Shown here one piece after another: positions 38,545 through 52,690 of a DNA stretch of 64,000 nt. The DNA comes from Larimichthys crocea (taxonomy: Eukaryota; Chordata; Actinopteri; Sciaenidae), in NCBI RefSeq assembly GCF_000972845.2, contig NC_040022.1, positions 11,767,711 through 11,831,710 of the forward strand, read 5' to 3'. The translations under genes were made by a program, and so were the position numbers. Each line of letters opens with the position of its first letter. The stretch's first letter is position 1. The notes beneath the pieces were generated by a model. The model was not told where the DNA came from. It saw nothing but the letters and a program-made list of their open reading frames with translations, and ran no database searches.

Positions 38545-39189
38545 TCAGTTTTTCTCAGCAGGTTTGCTCTCTGAGGATGACGAGCTGCTCCCCTCTGGCC
38601 CTCCGCTGGAGGAGGTGATGGCCGGTGCCGAGGTGAGGTTGATGGGGATGACCCTTTCCTTCCCATCATTTGCCGGTCTCTCCCGGGGAGCCTGGATCTG
38701 CAGCCGGCCGCCCACCAGCGAGCAGGTGACGGCCTCGGTGTCAACGCCGTCCGGCAGGTCGAACTCCTGCCTGAACTCCTGACACTTGTAGGAGTATGAG
38801 CCCTTCTCGTCCTCCTTCTTCTTCTCTGTTTTGCCGCTCACCCTCAGTTTTCTACCCACTTGTTTGACTGACAGCTCCCCTGGGGAAAACTCTTTAGTGT
38901 CCAGGCTGAGGGCAAAGCTGCTGCTGTCCTTCCCCAGCTCCTGGAAGGCAATGGGCATGAAGAGTCCCGTCGAGGATGAAGTCTGGTCAATCTCCTCGAA
39001 AATCTTCTGGTGTAGCCTCTCCATGTATTCAATGCTCTGTCTCATCTCCTGCATGTGGCGGATCATCTCTTGCTCAATGTGGTAGAAGAGAGGCCGGGTC
39101 TCGGGCCACAGGCTGCGGACGGGCCAATGCAGGTCCATGAAAGGCCTCATGGTTATCGGGGCTGGCTGGCAGAAGCTGGAGCACAACAT
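38545..39189 (-). CDS. hsp30: Hsp30-type small heat-shock protein
   Basis: A small heat-shock protein, an ATP-independent holdase that forms oligomers and binds unfolding proteins. Single exon, 214 residues, as usual for fish/frog Hsp30 (hspb11-like) genes. The N-terminus has the family mark HWPVRSLWPE at 21-30, then a helical Glu/Met/Arg segment (38-68). The alpha-crystallin domain covers about 90-168: SFALSLDTKEFSPGELSVKQ, VGRKLRVSGK, YKCQEFRQEFDLPDGV, VTCSLVGGRLQIQAPRE. An IPI anchor follows at 181-183, then a Ser-rich tail. Upstream on the gene strand are a TATATAAA box (39283-39290) and a heat-shock element-like GAAnnTTC (near 39310-39317), fitting heat induction. Poly(A) signal at 38425-38430. 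Frames on the opposite strand are shadows. Confidence 0.93.
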   Translation of the reverse strand: MLCSSFCQPAPITMRPFMDLHWPVRSLWPETRPLFYHIEQEMIRHMQEMRQSIEYMERLHQKIFEEIDQTSSSTGLFMPIAFQELGKDSSSFALSLDTKEFSPGELSVKQVGRKLRVSGKTEKKKEDEKGSYSYKCQEFRQEFDLPDGVDTEAVTCSLVGGRLQIQAPRERPANDGKERVIPINLTSAPAITSSSGGPEGSSSSSSESKPAEKN

Positions 39190-39282
39190 CCTGATGATGG
39201 TAGATGTAGAGGTCTGGTTTCAGATCAGTAGCTTCAGTCTGGAGTCTGTCTGTCTGTCTGTCTGCTGTCCTGTCTCTCTGCT

Positions 39283-39318
39283 GTTTATATACGCACACAC
39301 ACCCTGCCGGAAACTTCG
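39283..39318 (-). promoter_or_regulatory. TATA box and heat-shock element of hsp30-like gene
   Basis: On the minus strand TATATAAA lies about 95 bases before the ATG at 39189. About 20 bases further up is 'tcgaagtttccgg', which contains GAAnnTTC, two inverted nGAAn units of a heat-shock element. A third unit in good phase is not clear. Confidence 0.6.
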
Positions 39319-39359
39319 AGCAGCATTCCTGCATGTGTGTGTATGTACGTGTTTGAATG

Positions 39360-39376
39360 AGTGTGTGTGTTTGAAT

Positions 39377-39416
<40 letters not shown>
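39360..39416. repeat. (GT)n microsatellite
   Basis: Two 'gtttgaatgagtgtgtgtgt' units pass into a GT run of about 35 bases, upstream of the hsp30-like promoter. Confidence 0.9.
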
Positions 39417-39417
<1 letters not shown>

Positions 39418-39419
39418 CA

Positions 39420-42400
39420 CAGTCTAAATGCAGCCATGCTGGTATTCCTGCAGCCTGCTGCCACATGCCAACACATCTCAGTTGTTCTATTTCTGCTGTA
39501 GGACTCATGTCATGGTCTTTATAAAGCAGGTGAACACACACAGAAACAAACACACATCATGAGTCACCTTACAAGAAGTGATCTGCAACAGTGCTGTTTT
39601 TCTTTATTACCTTTATAACAAGTATCAATCCCATAAGACAGAAAGCAGTGCTGTTTGCTTTATAATGTTCATGTGTTCCCCATAAAAAACTATCATATAG
39701 GGAGGGATTTGTCACAGATATTGATTGCTATTCACAATAGTCAAAGCAAGTGTGCCTCACATGGCCAAACAAGGGACCGAACACAACCTCTGAAACCAGC
39801 AGTGGCCCGTTTGGCAGACAATACAGTCGTCTATCAAAGTGTTTTTCTTGCCAGGTCCAGCCCAGCTGCTGAGCTTGATTCTGTTGCCTTGTTGCCTGCT
39901 AACAAATACTTAATTAGTACTTCATTAACTTAACTTGACATCAGAGGGAAAACCAGTAAATATATTCTGTATAAAACATGATTGAGTTTCACCAAGGTCA
40001 CTCAATACAGTTGTAAAGTTTTGCTTTTGTACAGTAATTAGTAAGATCCGACCATAAATGCATGTAGCAGGCCTCAGAATCACTTATAGACTAAATAAAA
40101 TCAGGAATCAACTCTGCTCTGGTGGAGTCATAAGCGAGAAAGTTTCACTGGATACACAATTAGTGTCTAGAGTTTCTAAAATACCAGGAAGAATACCTGA
40201 AACTATTTTTAAAAATACTTTTTTGTGTCATTGTTGGGTCAATTCCTGAAGTATAAGTTACGTATATACACATATAGTATGTGTCATCTTATCAGTAACA
40301 TGGTGACTGATGACAGTGACAGTGTGTTTATAAAAACATTTCTTCCTGTGGTTGGTTACATTGTTACACATCCAATCTTCTTTGTCATGAGCGTATTATT
40401 GTGTGACAAGCTGATTATTTCCGGTTATGTTAACAATTAAACGTGTATTATGTCTTATAATTTGAATTTCAGACCAACAAAGCAACATTCACCTGGTTTA
40501 CTGATTGTTTGTGAAGAATGTAAAATAAAATCTTCATGAAATCTTCAGTTACTGCAACACATACTGAGCTAGTGGAGCTAACTTTAAGTTAGTTACGGGC
40601 TCGTAGAGGTATCATCATCTCATATCTGTGGCAAAAGTTTGGAGTCCCTAAGAGGTGAAAGGGCCAAAAAAAGTCTTTGAATGGTGCTCAAAACTGCCAC
40701 AGAGTTTACATTTACAATTTGTTCACATGTATTTCAAGTTTGACCTACGGTGACTCTGACCTTTTCAAAGCACAACCAATGATCAGATGTATGTGATGTA
40801 AATTTAACAATCTCACCAGGAAAATAAACGAGAAATGTCAGTAGGCAGTGACTTTAGCTTTGTGGATGGGAACATAGTTTACAACTTACCAGAAAATGAT
40901 AGCTTGGTAACAAATTCTGATCTGAATTTTGTCACCGCCAACACTCTTTGCTGTAAGAGCAAATGTCTTATCATGTGAAGGCAGCTTAAGTTTTTGGTGA
41001 GCAGAGAAAACATTATCTGCCGTGCCAGAAAGTATCCAGACACCAGAAACTACAGGGAAGTTTGTTGCGACCACCAGAAAGTGCATCAGAAAGTTTTCCA
41101 TGTGCCCAAGAAAGGGAACAAGGAAGTACCTCTGCCCACCAGAAACTTAAAGAAAGTCCCTATACTGACCATGCTATACTGTGCCATATCACCACACGGA
41201 TGTCTTTTAGCTTATATATATTTTTATATGTTTTAATTTCATGTTTATGCTGTTTGCACCGGATAAGAGGGAAACGCAATTTCAATTCTCTGTGTCTGCA
41301 CATATTTATCAATTCATTGAAAATAACTTATAAAATAATATTATATTATAATAGAGGTGGACTGACTGACACATTAATACCGTAAAGATGCTGCTAGCAC
41401 AGCTAACAGAGAGCAAGATTTTCTTTTTTCTTTTTCTATGTTTATTTTATTTTATTATATATTAAATTTATATATTTTTTATTTATTTTTAGTCTTTGTC
41501 CAGTTTAGGAGTCCCTGTGTCTTTTTGTCCTCGTACTGAGACCAAATTAAAACCGGAGCAGCCCTTGTTCACATTAAAGTACGTCAATAATCGATTCTCA
41601 GCCTGACATCGTCAAACTAATTCAAACGTCTCAGTTCATTTTCTATATTAAAGCTGCTGTTTACACTGCTTGTAAATGACATCAACAGTGTGACACAGTC
41701 AACAGGTTTAGCGTGTTAGCAGACCACACTGAGCTGTTTCTGAAACTGACTTGCTAACATGTTTCTAGTTTTGCCTCCATCTGTTTTCCCATTTCGCGCC
41801 AATCATATTAGTCTGTCAAATGACACATGTGACCAATCATTGTGTTTTGTTTCAAACGACGCAAAGGAAAAGACGCGACAAGCACAGGGGAAATTGAAAT
41901 ATCATAGACAAGTCCCCGATCTCTATAAGATATTTTGACGCATGAGCTGGATTCGAACCCACAACCTGCCGGCCAAGATTGCGCCCGTGGAGCAGCGCAT
42001 TAACGCTGTGTTTGTTATTAATCATCCGCAAATAAAACATCGTGAATCAAAGAGTGCTATTTACAGTGTAGCCCTAGTAGAAGGAGTTAATGTAAAGTCA
42101 TATATATATATACGTGTATATATCTATGGGTTACAGTCACGTGATCTCATGAGAAAGCAGGAGCCAGTGTAAATAGCAGATCCCATTAAATCATTAAATC
42201 ATGAATGACACAGGTACTCGTGTTGTTGCCAAAGACAGTTTGTTGTTGCCGGTAAGTTTCTCCCTCTCTGAGATTGTTTGTCGGTTGCCATGAGGTATTA
42301 CTCCTGATTTAAAATCCATAGCAATTTGATGTCATTGTATTAATTAATACTTCTTAATTTGTATTTGAAGGCAATTGCTTTGTCTTCAAGATAAACCCCC

Positions 42401-42945
42401 CAATGACATGTTTATTTCTGTTTCTATTAATATAATGATAACATTAAAATGTGCTACTATGGGACAACATGGACATTTTTTTAATGATGGACACACAGAG
42501 TCATAAATGTTAGTACAATAAGATTTAATGAACACAAGATCTAAAATAAAAAAATATTGAAAAGAACACACACACACACACACATATATAATCTCACAAA
42601 AGAGGGTGCATCCCTCACATTTTTGAAAAACCTTTATTACATCTTTTCAGGGGACAACACTGTAGAAATGACTCTTTTTTATAACTTAAAGTAGTCAGTG
42701 CACAGCTTGTGTAACTGTATAGATTTACTGTCCTTTGAAAATAACTCTATACACAGCCATTAATGTCTAAACAGTTGTCAACAAAAGTGAGTACACCTCA
42801 CAGTCAACATGTCTAAATTGTGCCCAGAGTGTCAGTATTGAGTGTGACCAACATTATTAACTAACACTGCTTTCACCCTCCAGGACATGGACTTCACCAG
42901 AGCTGCATCATAGGTTGCTACTGGAGGTGTGTTTGGGGTCGTTAT
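39420..42945. other. Intergenic, no gene seen
   Basis: AT-rich with scattered repeat scraps. 39775-39810 ('gggaccgaacacaacctct') is shared with 33300-33320, so a dispersed element is present. 42770-42940 contains 'aaaagtgagtacacctcac' and 'ttcaccagagctgcatcat', which look like the degenerate end of a fish Tc1/mariner element. No exon chain found. Confidence 0.5.
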
Positions 42946-42948
42946 CGT

Positions 42949-44210
42949 CATAGACATATATACATAGACGCCGCATTGAGCGGGTTGGTCGTTGGTCGCG
43001 ATACGTAAACGGCGCCGCCATATTGGTTCGGGCAGATCTGCCCGTAAACTAATACAAGGAAATGGACTGAACTTCATAAAGTGCCTTTCTACAGTACAAA
43101 GTTCTTTAAGTTAATGCCTCTTATACACCCATTCACACACACACTAATATATCTGGGAAACAAACAGGCACCAAAAACAACGTATGTAACTTTTAAAGTG
43201 ATGATTATAAATGTTTACTCCTTATGTAAGCACCAAACCAACGTATGTATTTTTCTAATGCTGAGTGTTTACAGCTACTAATGTGTGTAACACTGTTACT
43301 GTGATGATAAATATTGAAATATTTATATTTAACATTTAATCTGTGTCTATAANNNNNNNNNNNNNNNNNNNNNNNNNNNNNNNNNNNNNNNNNNNNNNNN
43401 NNNNNNNNNNNNNNNNNNNNNNNNNNNNNNNNNNNNNNNNNNNNNNNNNNNNNNNNNNNNNNNNNNNNNNNNNNNNNNNNNNNNNNNNNNNNNNNNNNNN
43501 NNNNNNNNNNNNNNNNNNNNNNNNNNNNNNNNNNNNNNNNNNNNNNNNNNNNNNNNNNNNNNNNNNNNNNNNNNNNNNNNNNNNNNNNNNNNNNNNNNNN
43601 NNNNNNNNNNNNNNNNNNNNNNNNNNNNNNNNNNNNNNNNNNNNNNNNNNNNNNNNNNNNNNNNNNNNNNNNNNNNNNNNNNNNNNNNNNNNNNNNNNNN
43701 NNNNNNNNNNNNNNNNNNNNNNNNNNNNNNNNNNNNNNNNNNNNNNNNNNNNNNNNNNNNNNNNNNNNNNNNNNNNNNNNNNNNNNNNNNNNNNNNNNNN
43801 CTGGTTATTATAGACACAGATTAAATGTTAAATATAAATATTTCAATATTTATCATCACAGTAACAGTGTTACACACATTAGTAGCTGTAAACACTCAGC
43901 ATTAGAAAAATACATACGTTGGTTTGGTGCTTACATAAAGAGTAAACATTTATAATCATCACTTTAAAAGTTACATACATTGTTTTTGGTGCCTGTTTGT
44001 TTCCCCAGATATATTAGTGTGTGTGTGAATGGGTGTATAAGAGACATTAACTTGAAGAACTTTGTAGAAAGGCGCTTTATGAAGTTCAGTCCATTTCATT
44101 GTATTAGTTTACGGGCAGATCTGCCCGAACCAATATGGCGGCGCCGTTTACGTATCGCGACCAACGACCAACCCGCTCAATGCGGCGTCTATGTATATAT
44201 GTCTATGATC
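42949..44210. repeat. Large inverted repeat around an assembly gap
   Basis: The left arm (42949-43352) begins 'tcatagacatatatacatag' and continues 'acgccgcattgagcgg'. The right arm (about 43808-44210) is its near-exact reverse complement, ending 'gcgtctatgtatatatgtct' then 'atga'. Arms are about 400 bases with only scattered differences. The middle is unknown (N). The same motif 'catagacatata' recurs at 62085. Either a DNA element with very long terminal inverted repeats or a fold-back element. Confidence 0.85.
43353..43800. other. Assembly gap (448 N)
   Basis: Unresolved bases exactly between the two arms of the inverted repeat. Any apparent open frame across it has no meaning. The true length may differ from 448. 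Confidence 1.
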
Positions 44211-44257
44211 GTGCCCTGCTGCCCGGTTTAAAAACAAAGTAAGCCCAAAGTAAGCCC

Positions 44258-44345
44258 ACATCAGCCAATCACGTTCGTCCTGTGGGCTTACTTTTGACCA
44301 ATCACGTCCCTCCCTGTGGGCTTACTTTTGACCAATCACGTTCCT
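44258..44345 (+). repeat. Short tandem repeat, unit about 40 bases
   Basis: Two to three units of 'gtgggcttacttttgaccaa' followed by 'tcacgtt(c)cctcct'. An inverted start ('aaagtaagcccaca') lies just before at 44238-44260, so a small hairpin is possible. Confidence 0.75.
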
Positions 44346-44367
44346 CCTGCTGCGGCTTATTAGTAGA

Positions 44368-44404
44368 GTGCGAGAGGTAGAGGGATCGATTCCTGCATCC
44401 TCCA
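44368..44404 (+). pseudogene. tRNA-Ala 3'-half fragment
   Basis: 'gcgagaggtagagggatcga' followed by 'ttcctgcatcctcca' matches positions about 38-73 of the intact tRNA-Ala at 44726 with four or five changes. The 5' half is absent, so it cannot be a working tRNA. Confidence 0.75.
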
Positions 44405-44725
44405 ATACATCTTTTGAGAAATATATCTGTAATTTTTTTTCGCTCACCTTACATCGATTGTGCTTAACAAGGCGCCGTCACGCCAATATTATAGCCTCTA
44501 GTCAACGGTAAGTGTTTGGAGAAATGCTCCGTTAAGAGACAGCGTAGGTGTTTTTGTCAGTTTGACTGGAGTTTGTGTAAATTTAAGACGTTTGTCTCGT
44601 ATTTTATTCCCGTAACCAGTTTCATGAATGACTGAAACAACTCAAATCAGAACAACCACTGAGAAACCATAGACTGTGAGCATGTGTATATCAATATGTC
44701 AGACATGCGCAGTAGAGGCATTATC

Positions 44726-44798
44726 GGGGGATTAGCTCAAATGGTAGAGCGCTCGCTTAGCATGCGAGAGGTAGCGGGATCGATGCCCGCATCCTCCA
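44726..44798 (+). tRNA. tRNA-Ala (anticodon AGC)
   Basis: A 73-base cloverleaf. Acceptor stem GGGGGAT pairs with ATCCTCC; D arm TAGCTCAAATGGTAGAGC; anticodon stem CTCGC/GCGAG with loop TTAGCAT (AGC at 44759-44761); T arm GCGGGATCGATGCCCGC. No intron. The A and B boxes of the internal promoter are intact. Confidence 0.96.
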
Positions 44799-44809
44799 AA
44801 CTATTGTTT

Positions 44810-47800
44810 TCTTCACCTCCAAAGCGATACGCTTTCCTCGAGTTTAATATTATTGTCTTGACGTATGGGAAGAAAATAAATGTCTAATATTTATATGAAC
44901 TTTTATGCTGCTCTACAGAGCTCCTGAAGTCTGGAGTTGTGTTTGTTATAATGATGTGCACCAGTATTGTCTTGAGATCAGTCACAAGACCACTTTTTGA
45001 AGGTCTCAGTCCTGTCAGAATTGACTGCATTTTCACTCAGTCTTGTCTCGAACAAAGAGGACTCAAAATCGCTCAAATCAACAACTGCGGGGATATCACC
45101 AGTGTTTCCCATTAATCGCCTCATAATGTCTAATTTGTCCTGACAGTCTCATAATGAACTGCATATATGTTTATGCTTCAGGTGGAAGTAAGAGGCAAAC
45201 AAATGAAAGAGTGAAATCGGCCGAGAAACTGTTCAAAAAGTTGTTCTACAGTCTAGAGCAAAGACCTGTGGGGGGGCAGAGAAAACTAAAGAGAGGACAG
45301 GAGAGCCGAGGTTTAACCTCACAGGACCACACGCCGACAGCTGCAAAGTTCCTTCCAAAACAATCTAACTCACAATTTTATATAAATAAACGTGAATGTA
45401 TAGACTGTCTGGTCTTGGTCTTGACTCGGTCTCAATACTCTGGTCTTGACAATAACACTATCTTGTATGTGCTATATCACTAATCTATTCATCGTTTAAG
45501 TCATTTTTTATTTGAATTGATTTAGTATGTTTTAGTATTATTAAATATTAGTATTATATTTAGTGGTAGTGTTCTAAACTTATTGTAATTTCTGTGGGTT
45601 TTTGACACAAAATAAGTTATTTAGATGTCCCCTTGGGCTTCAGTTGGATGAAAGTAGCAGGGACTGTTTTATAATCTAAGGCTCTGTAAGTGTTTAATTT
45701 TATACATTTAATCGTATTAATTCACACATGAGATGCATGTTTTACTGCCTGATATTGTGTCCTGAATTATGTTTCTACTAACATTATTGTTCTGCATGAT
45801 TTGTAATAATCATATATTCAGGGACTGCAGATAAAAAATAACCTCTCAGGCTGTTTACTAAATAAACAGTTTATATTTGAAATACATTATAAGCTGAAAA
45901 CAGTTGAAGTTTCTGAATGATCTTTATAGTTATCATCCAGCAGGTGGCGCTGCTAGTAACTAGTACTAGTAACTTTTTTTTTAAAAAGGTTAAATAATAT
46001 TCTGTGTTCTCAAAACAGTAATAATAATAATAATAACAATTACCAATGAACACAAGAACAGTATATATAATAAATTATAAGTAATGATGATTAGTGTTTG
46101 AAAAAAAAGAAAGACAACCTTTAAAAAATAGAGAGTTGGCTATTCTCTTAGCATTTCATTCATTTCTGTGAAGAAAACTAAACAAAATCTTTAATTTTAA
46201 AGTTTATGTAATTCTTTAAGATGTAAAGTTAAATGTCACAGGATAAGACCTGAACACAAACTATATTCACAGCCTCATCCTGCATGAGAAAAGTATGCAG
46301 TTAAAACAACCAAAGCGCAAGCATAGAACAATGAGAAGAAAACACTAAATCTGTCAAATAAGAAGACCATTGAGTATGTATGACTACTAAAAATAAAATA
46401 CAAATTACAGTAAATATTTAGGTATAGTTACAGTTACGGTATAGATACAGTTAAGGTTACAGGTGAAGGAACCTCTACCACCACCCAGAGGCCAGAAGGT
46501 ACAAGTCCTGCATTGAAAATGTCATTGAAAGTATTGAAGTGCCAAATCATAACAGAAGTTATCTAATGACACTTTGCATATAGAGCAGGTCTACACTGTA
46601 CTCTTTATAATATTATTTACAGAGACTTAACAATTTCACACCACAAGCAAACACTTGGCGATGGTGGCGAGGAAAAACTTCCTTTAAGAGGCAGAAAACT
46701 CGAGCAGAACCAGTTGATTTAAAGAGGGAGAATAAATTGAGATATGACTAATAGTAGTAATAATGATAATATTAGTATTTATTGTGGACTTCAAACAGGA
46801 AGTATGTGAGCATAATCAAGAACATGTACATGTAATAGCCAAGTACATCGTTGATTATTTATTGTGTGTACATTGGGTGTCACTGTGCTATTATAAAGGG
46901 CTCAGGCACAAGTTATTAAAGTACCTAGAACCTTTCATGCCTTCTTCTCTTGAAGGGTTGCTACCTGAGGTATATGTGAAGACGATGGAGGTACGTACCT
47001 CTCAGATCTTTTTTGGAAGAGATGAGTAGGGGAGTATCTGCCCTTTTTCCAAATAAAGGCAAAGATCGAACCAGAAGAAGAAGAAGTGGTTTGGTTTGTT
47101 TGTTACATATTGTTGTAATCATGGATTCTTCAGCTCCTCGTGGTTCCTGGTCTCTTGACAAGGTTCCGGAGAGTTTTTCAATTAAGTAGTTAGATTATGA
47201 TTTAATTTAAAAGTAATATTTGTTCATTTTGCAACTCAGATATTGAAACCCACGGAGAGTATGTCCTCCGTTTGTTGTGAATTCCAACTGTTCTGGAGAC
47301 AAAGTGGATAACAGTTCAAACAAATGAATATATATGTTGAGTTCAAATGACAAAGTATTATATTATACTATCAGACTTCATCACACTTTTCATGCAAATA
47401 GAATGTAACACAAATAAATAAAATAACAAATAGAAATAAAACCCACTGAAATGTATAAATAGATTTAAAAAAATAGAATTAAAGTAAAGTATAATAAAAT
47501 ATATAGGTAGCCAAAAATAAAGGTTAGGATGTATAAATAGACAGACAACTAATCAAATAAATAATAAATAAAACTGAAAATGGTGTCACAGATTAAAATA
47601 TATAAACAGAAGAATGTATGAATATAATTCAAGTAAAAGCCAGATTATATTCTAATACCATAGTTTGTTTGGAAATATATTGTTCAATAAACTGGAGCCT
47701 AAGGCTGGAGCCTTCTCCAGGTATTATGGTCTGTTGTTTTAAAAGCCAAATACAATGTTAAAATGTATGTTGGAGGCAGTTGTTGTTACCTGTGTGTACA

Positions 47801-48470
47801 TTAGGTGTCGTGCTATTGTCAAGGGCTGAGGTATAAAAGGTAGGAAGTCAGTGTTGTCGTCAGAGGTTTTGAAGATTGTATGTTAAAGGTGAGTGTTTGA
47901 TTTTCAATGTGAACATCCACAGTCTTGTTCAAGTTTATGGTCGGATTGAGAAATGCAATGATTGTTATGATTGTTAAAACCAAGAATGACTTGTGGAGTT
48001 TGTATTAAATGCAGCACACAGTGTATCAAACATCAAGATAAAGATAAGCTACCAGGTCGCACTCACATGTCAGTACCTTAAGTAATAGGCTAACCTCCTT
48101 TAATAGTAGTAAAAGTACAAAATGCAGAAAAGTGTGTGTACTTAAACTATGCAGGACTTTTACTTGTAACATGTATTTTTACTTTTACTAAAGTAAAGGG
48201 TCTGAGTAATTGCAGTGAACATCTTTTCACTCATTCCTCCGTGGATACATGTCAATAGAGTAGTACCGGAAAGTACTTAAGTATTAATTTGAGGTACTTT
48301 TACTTTACTTGAGTACTTTAAACCTCTACTGTATTACACATTAGAAGAAAATACTTTTAGCTCATCTGGCAGCTGCAGTTACTTTCAGATGAAGTTTATT
48401 AAATATGACTGAAATACTGAGCAGTTTCTAAAATACTTACAAAGTACTTGTACTTGTGATTTTGTTCGGT
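44810..48470. other. Intergenic between tRNA-Ala and egr1-like gene
   Basis: Very AT-rich. No exon chain. Contains a perfect CTCF-type core (45937-45953), an (AAT)n run near 46019-46036, two related pieces around 46845-46920 and 47790-47850 ('gtgtgtacattgggtgtcac / gtgtgtacattaggtgtcgt'), an 'aaataaaggcaaagatcgaa' SINE-like end at 47052, and an 'acttttact...agtacttaag' fish repeat at 48100-48330. Confidence 0.5.
45937..45953 (+). promoter_or_regulatory. CTCF-binding core motif
   Basis: CCAGCAGGTGGCGCTGC fits the CTCF core consensus at every informative position. It lies in AT-rich DNA between the tRNA-Ala gene and the egr1-like gene, a plausible place for a domain border. Confidence 0.65.
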
Positions 48471-48531
48471 CGGAGTGGAGCTGCAGGACGGGGCGGGTCT
48501 GCACTTGATCAGCAGTCTGACAGGAAGACAT

Positions 48532-48872
48532 CCATATAAGGCCCGAGGAAGTGATGACACTCTGGACAATCTCCATACTGCCTTAAAAAAAACTGATCTG
48601 TGCCGTGACGTGTCTCCGAGGTTTCCGGCCATGGCGGCTGGCTGCGCTCCCGGTGCACCGTTAACCGGCTGCAGTCCGGCCGGGAGACGACAGTCACCGA
48701 GCCGGACTGGAGGTATGGACTCTACCGGGTCGTTCATACTCTTAAAAACCGCAGCACAGAGAGGAACGGAGCTCCCGCATGCAGCCCGGGCTGAGCGCTA
48801 CCGCTTTGACCAAATATGGGCTTCCTCGCTGCCATATTTGGGAATGTACGTCACGCAGAAGTCTATATAAAG
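48532..48872 (+). promoter_or_regulatory. egr1-type promoter: three SREs, CRE, TATA
   Basis: Three perfect CArG boxes, CC(A/T)6GG: CCATATAAGG at 48532-48541, CCAAATATGG at 48810-48819 and CCATATTTGG at 48832-48841. ETS-type GGAA/TTCC cores adjoin them ('caggaag' at 48521, 'cttcctc' at 48821). A CRE half/near site TACGTCA is at 48847-48853 and a TATA box (TATATAAA) at 48864-48871. Transcription should start near 48895. This is the SRF/ELK plus CREB layout known for immediate-early EGR1 promoters. Confidence 0.88.
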
Positions 48873-49183
48873 CCGGGAATCCTCATTGAGGGAACCTGAC
48901 AGAGCTCAAGTTCAAGTTGTCATCCACACATGAAAACACCAACCGGAGACACAGCTGATGTTGTTTACTTAAATATCCATCAGGATTAAACTTGGGGACC
49001 CGAGACCCTCCAGCATTGGCTTCCCCCGAGCATCACAGCCCCCAACAGCAGCAGCAGCAGCAGCCGCATCAGAGTGCCTCTCCACGGGATTCAGGTGCGG
49101 AGACTGACTCGGTCCCGCTGCAGGAAGACCGCGGTGCTCAGAAGCTCCAGGAGCGGCTGAGCTCCTCCACAACCCCCAAAGAA

Positions 49184-51754
<2,571 letters not shown>

Positions 51755-51948
51755 CAGACAGGAAGTTAACCTGTCCAACATCATGACCTTTGACCTCAGA
51801 CTGAACTCGCACACAAACTCAAAGGTCACAGAACTGTTTCGTGGACACATTTTGAGCCTTTTCAGCCACTGTAGTCGATGCACAAACACAGCGACTGTTG
51901 AAAAACGCTGAATTTAGGAGGCTTCAAACTCAATGACTGTAAAGAGAG

Positions 51949-51956
51949 TGTAAATA
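51949..51956 (+). promoter_or_regulatory. Pumilio element in egr1-type 3' UTR
   Basis: TGTAAATA matches the PUF consensus UGUANAUA, about 195 bases past the stop. Short-lived immediate-early mRNAs often have such destabilising sites. Confidence 0.4.
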
Positions 51957-52123
51957 CAAGTACTTTTTAAAATGTGTACAGAATGTTTACATGTAGTATT
52001 GTGTACATACATGTAAATGTACATAGATTTTTACCTACTGAGTAGGTTCTGGGATGTTTGTATGTTTACATGCAGGTCAGTGTTTGATTTTATACTGAAC
52101 ATGTTTTCTCTGAGAGCTATGAG

Positions 52124-52129
52124 AATAAA
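52124..52129 (+). terminator. egr1-type polyadenylation signal
   Basis: AATAAA about 370 bases past the stop at 51754, followed by a T-rich downstream element ('gttgttgctttttttcag'). Confidence 0.75.
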
Positions 52130-52204
52130 ATGTCAAAAAAGTCATGTTGTTGCTTTTTTTCAGTCCTGACACTTTATGACAGCTGCTAAAAGTTTAGCTG
52201 ATCT

Positions 52205-52690
52205 AGGGCCATTAGTCGTAATTAGTCAGGAATGGATGGCTAACGTTAACTAACTCATTTAGCCGTAATGTTACTGCCCAGGAATGAATGGCTAACATTA
52301 ACTACCTCATTTAGTCTTAATGTTACTGCCCAGGAATGGATGGCTAACATTAACTAACTCATTTAGCCGTAATGTTACTGCCCAGAAATAGGCAGTAACA
52401 TTAACTAACTCATTAAGCCGTAATGTTACTGCCCAGGAATGGATGGCTAACGTTAACTATTTGAGCCGTAATGTTACTGCCCAGGAATAGGCAGTAACAT
52501 TAACTAACTCATTAAGCCGTAATGTTACTGCCCAGGAATGGATGGCTAACGTTAACTAACTCATTTAGCCGTAATGTTACTGCCCAGGAATGAATGGCTA
52601 ACGTTAACTAACTCATTTAGCCGGTGCTCAGTAACATTATCTGTCATCTAGCTCAGTTAGCCGTTATGTTACTTCGTGGGACTGGATACT
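52205..52690. repeat. Minisatellite, unit about 53 bases, with hairpins
   Basis: Eight to nine units built around 'gccgtaatgttactgcccag', 'gaatggatggctaac' and 'gttaactaactcattta'. In two units the 'gaatggatggctaacg' segment is replaced by 'aaataggcagtaaca', creating perfect 13-base inverted repeats (52370-52403 and 52469-52502). Confidence 0.85.

Noticed and set aside
38831..39085. Plus-strand frame opposite the hsp30-type gene
   Set aside because: An antisense shadow; the minus strand has the complete alpha-crystallin protein.
41938..42010. tRNA-like sequence on the minus strand ('gggttcgaatccagctcatg')
   Set aside because: The B box is good but I could not pair an acceptor stem or find a proper D arm; more likely a SINE or a decayed tRNA.
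43343..43817. 156-codon open frames on both strands
   Set aside because: They consist almost wholly of N; no real sequence.
45154..45483. 109-codon plus-strand frame rich in Lys/Arg
   Set aside because: No family match, no splice partners or promoter seen; AT-rich surroundings give such frames by chance.
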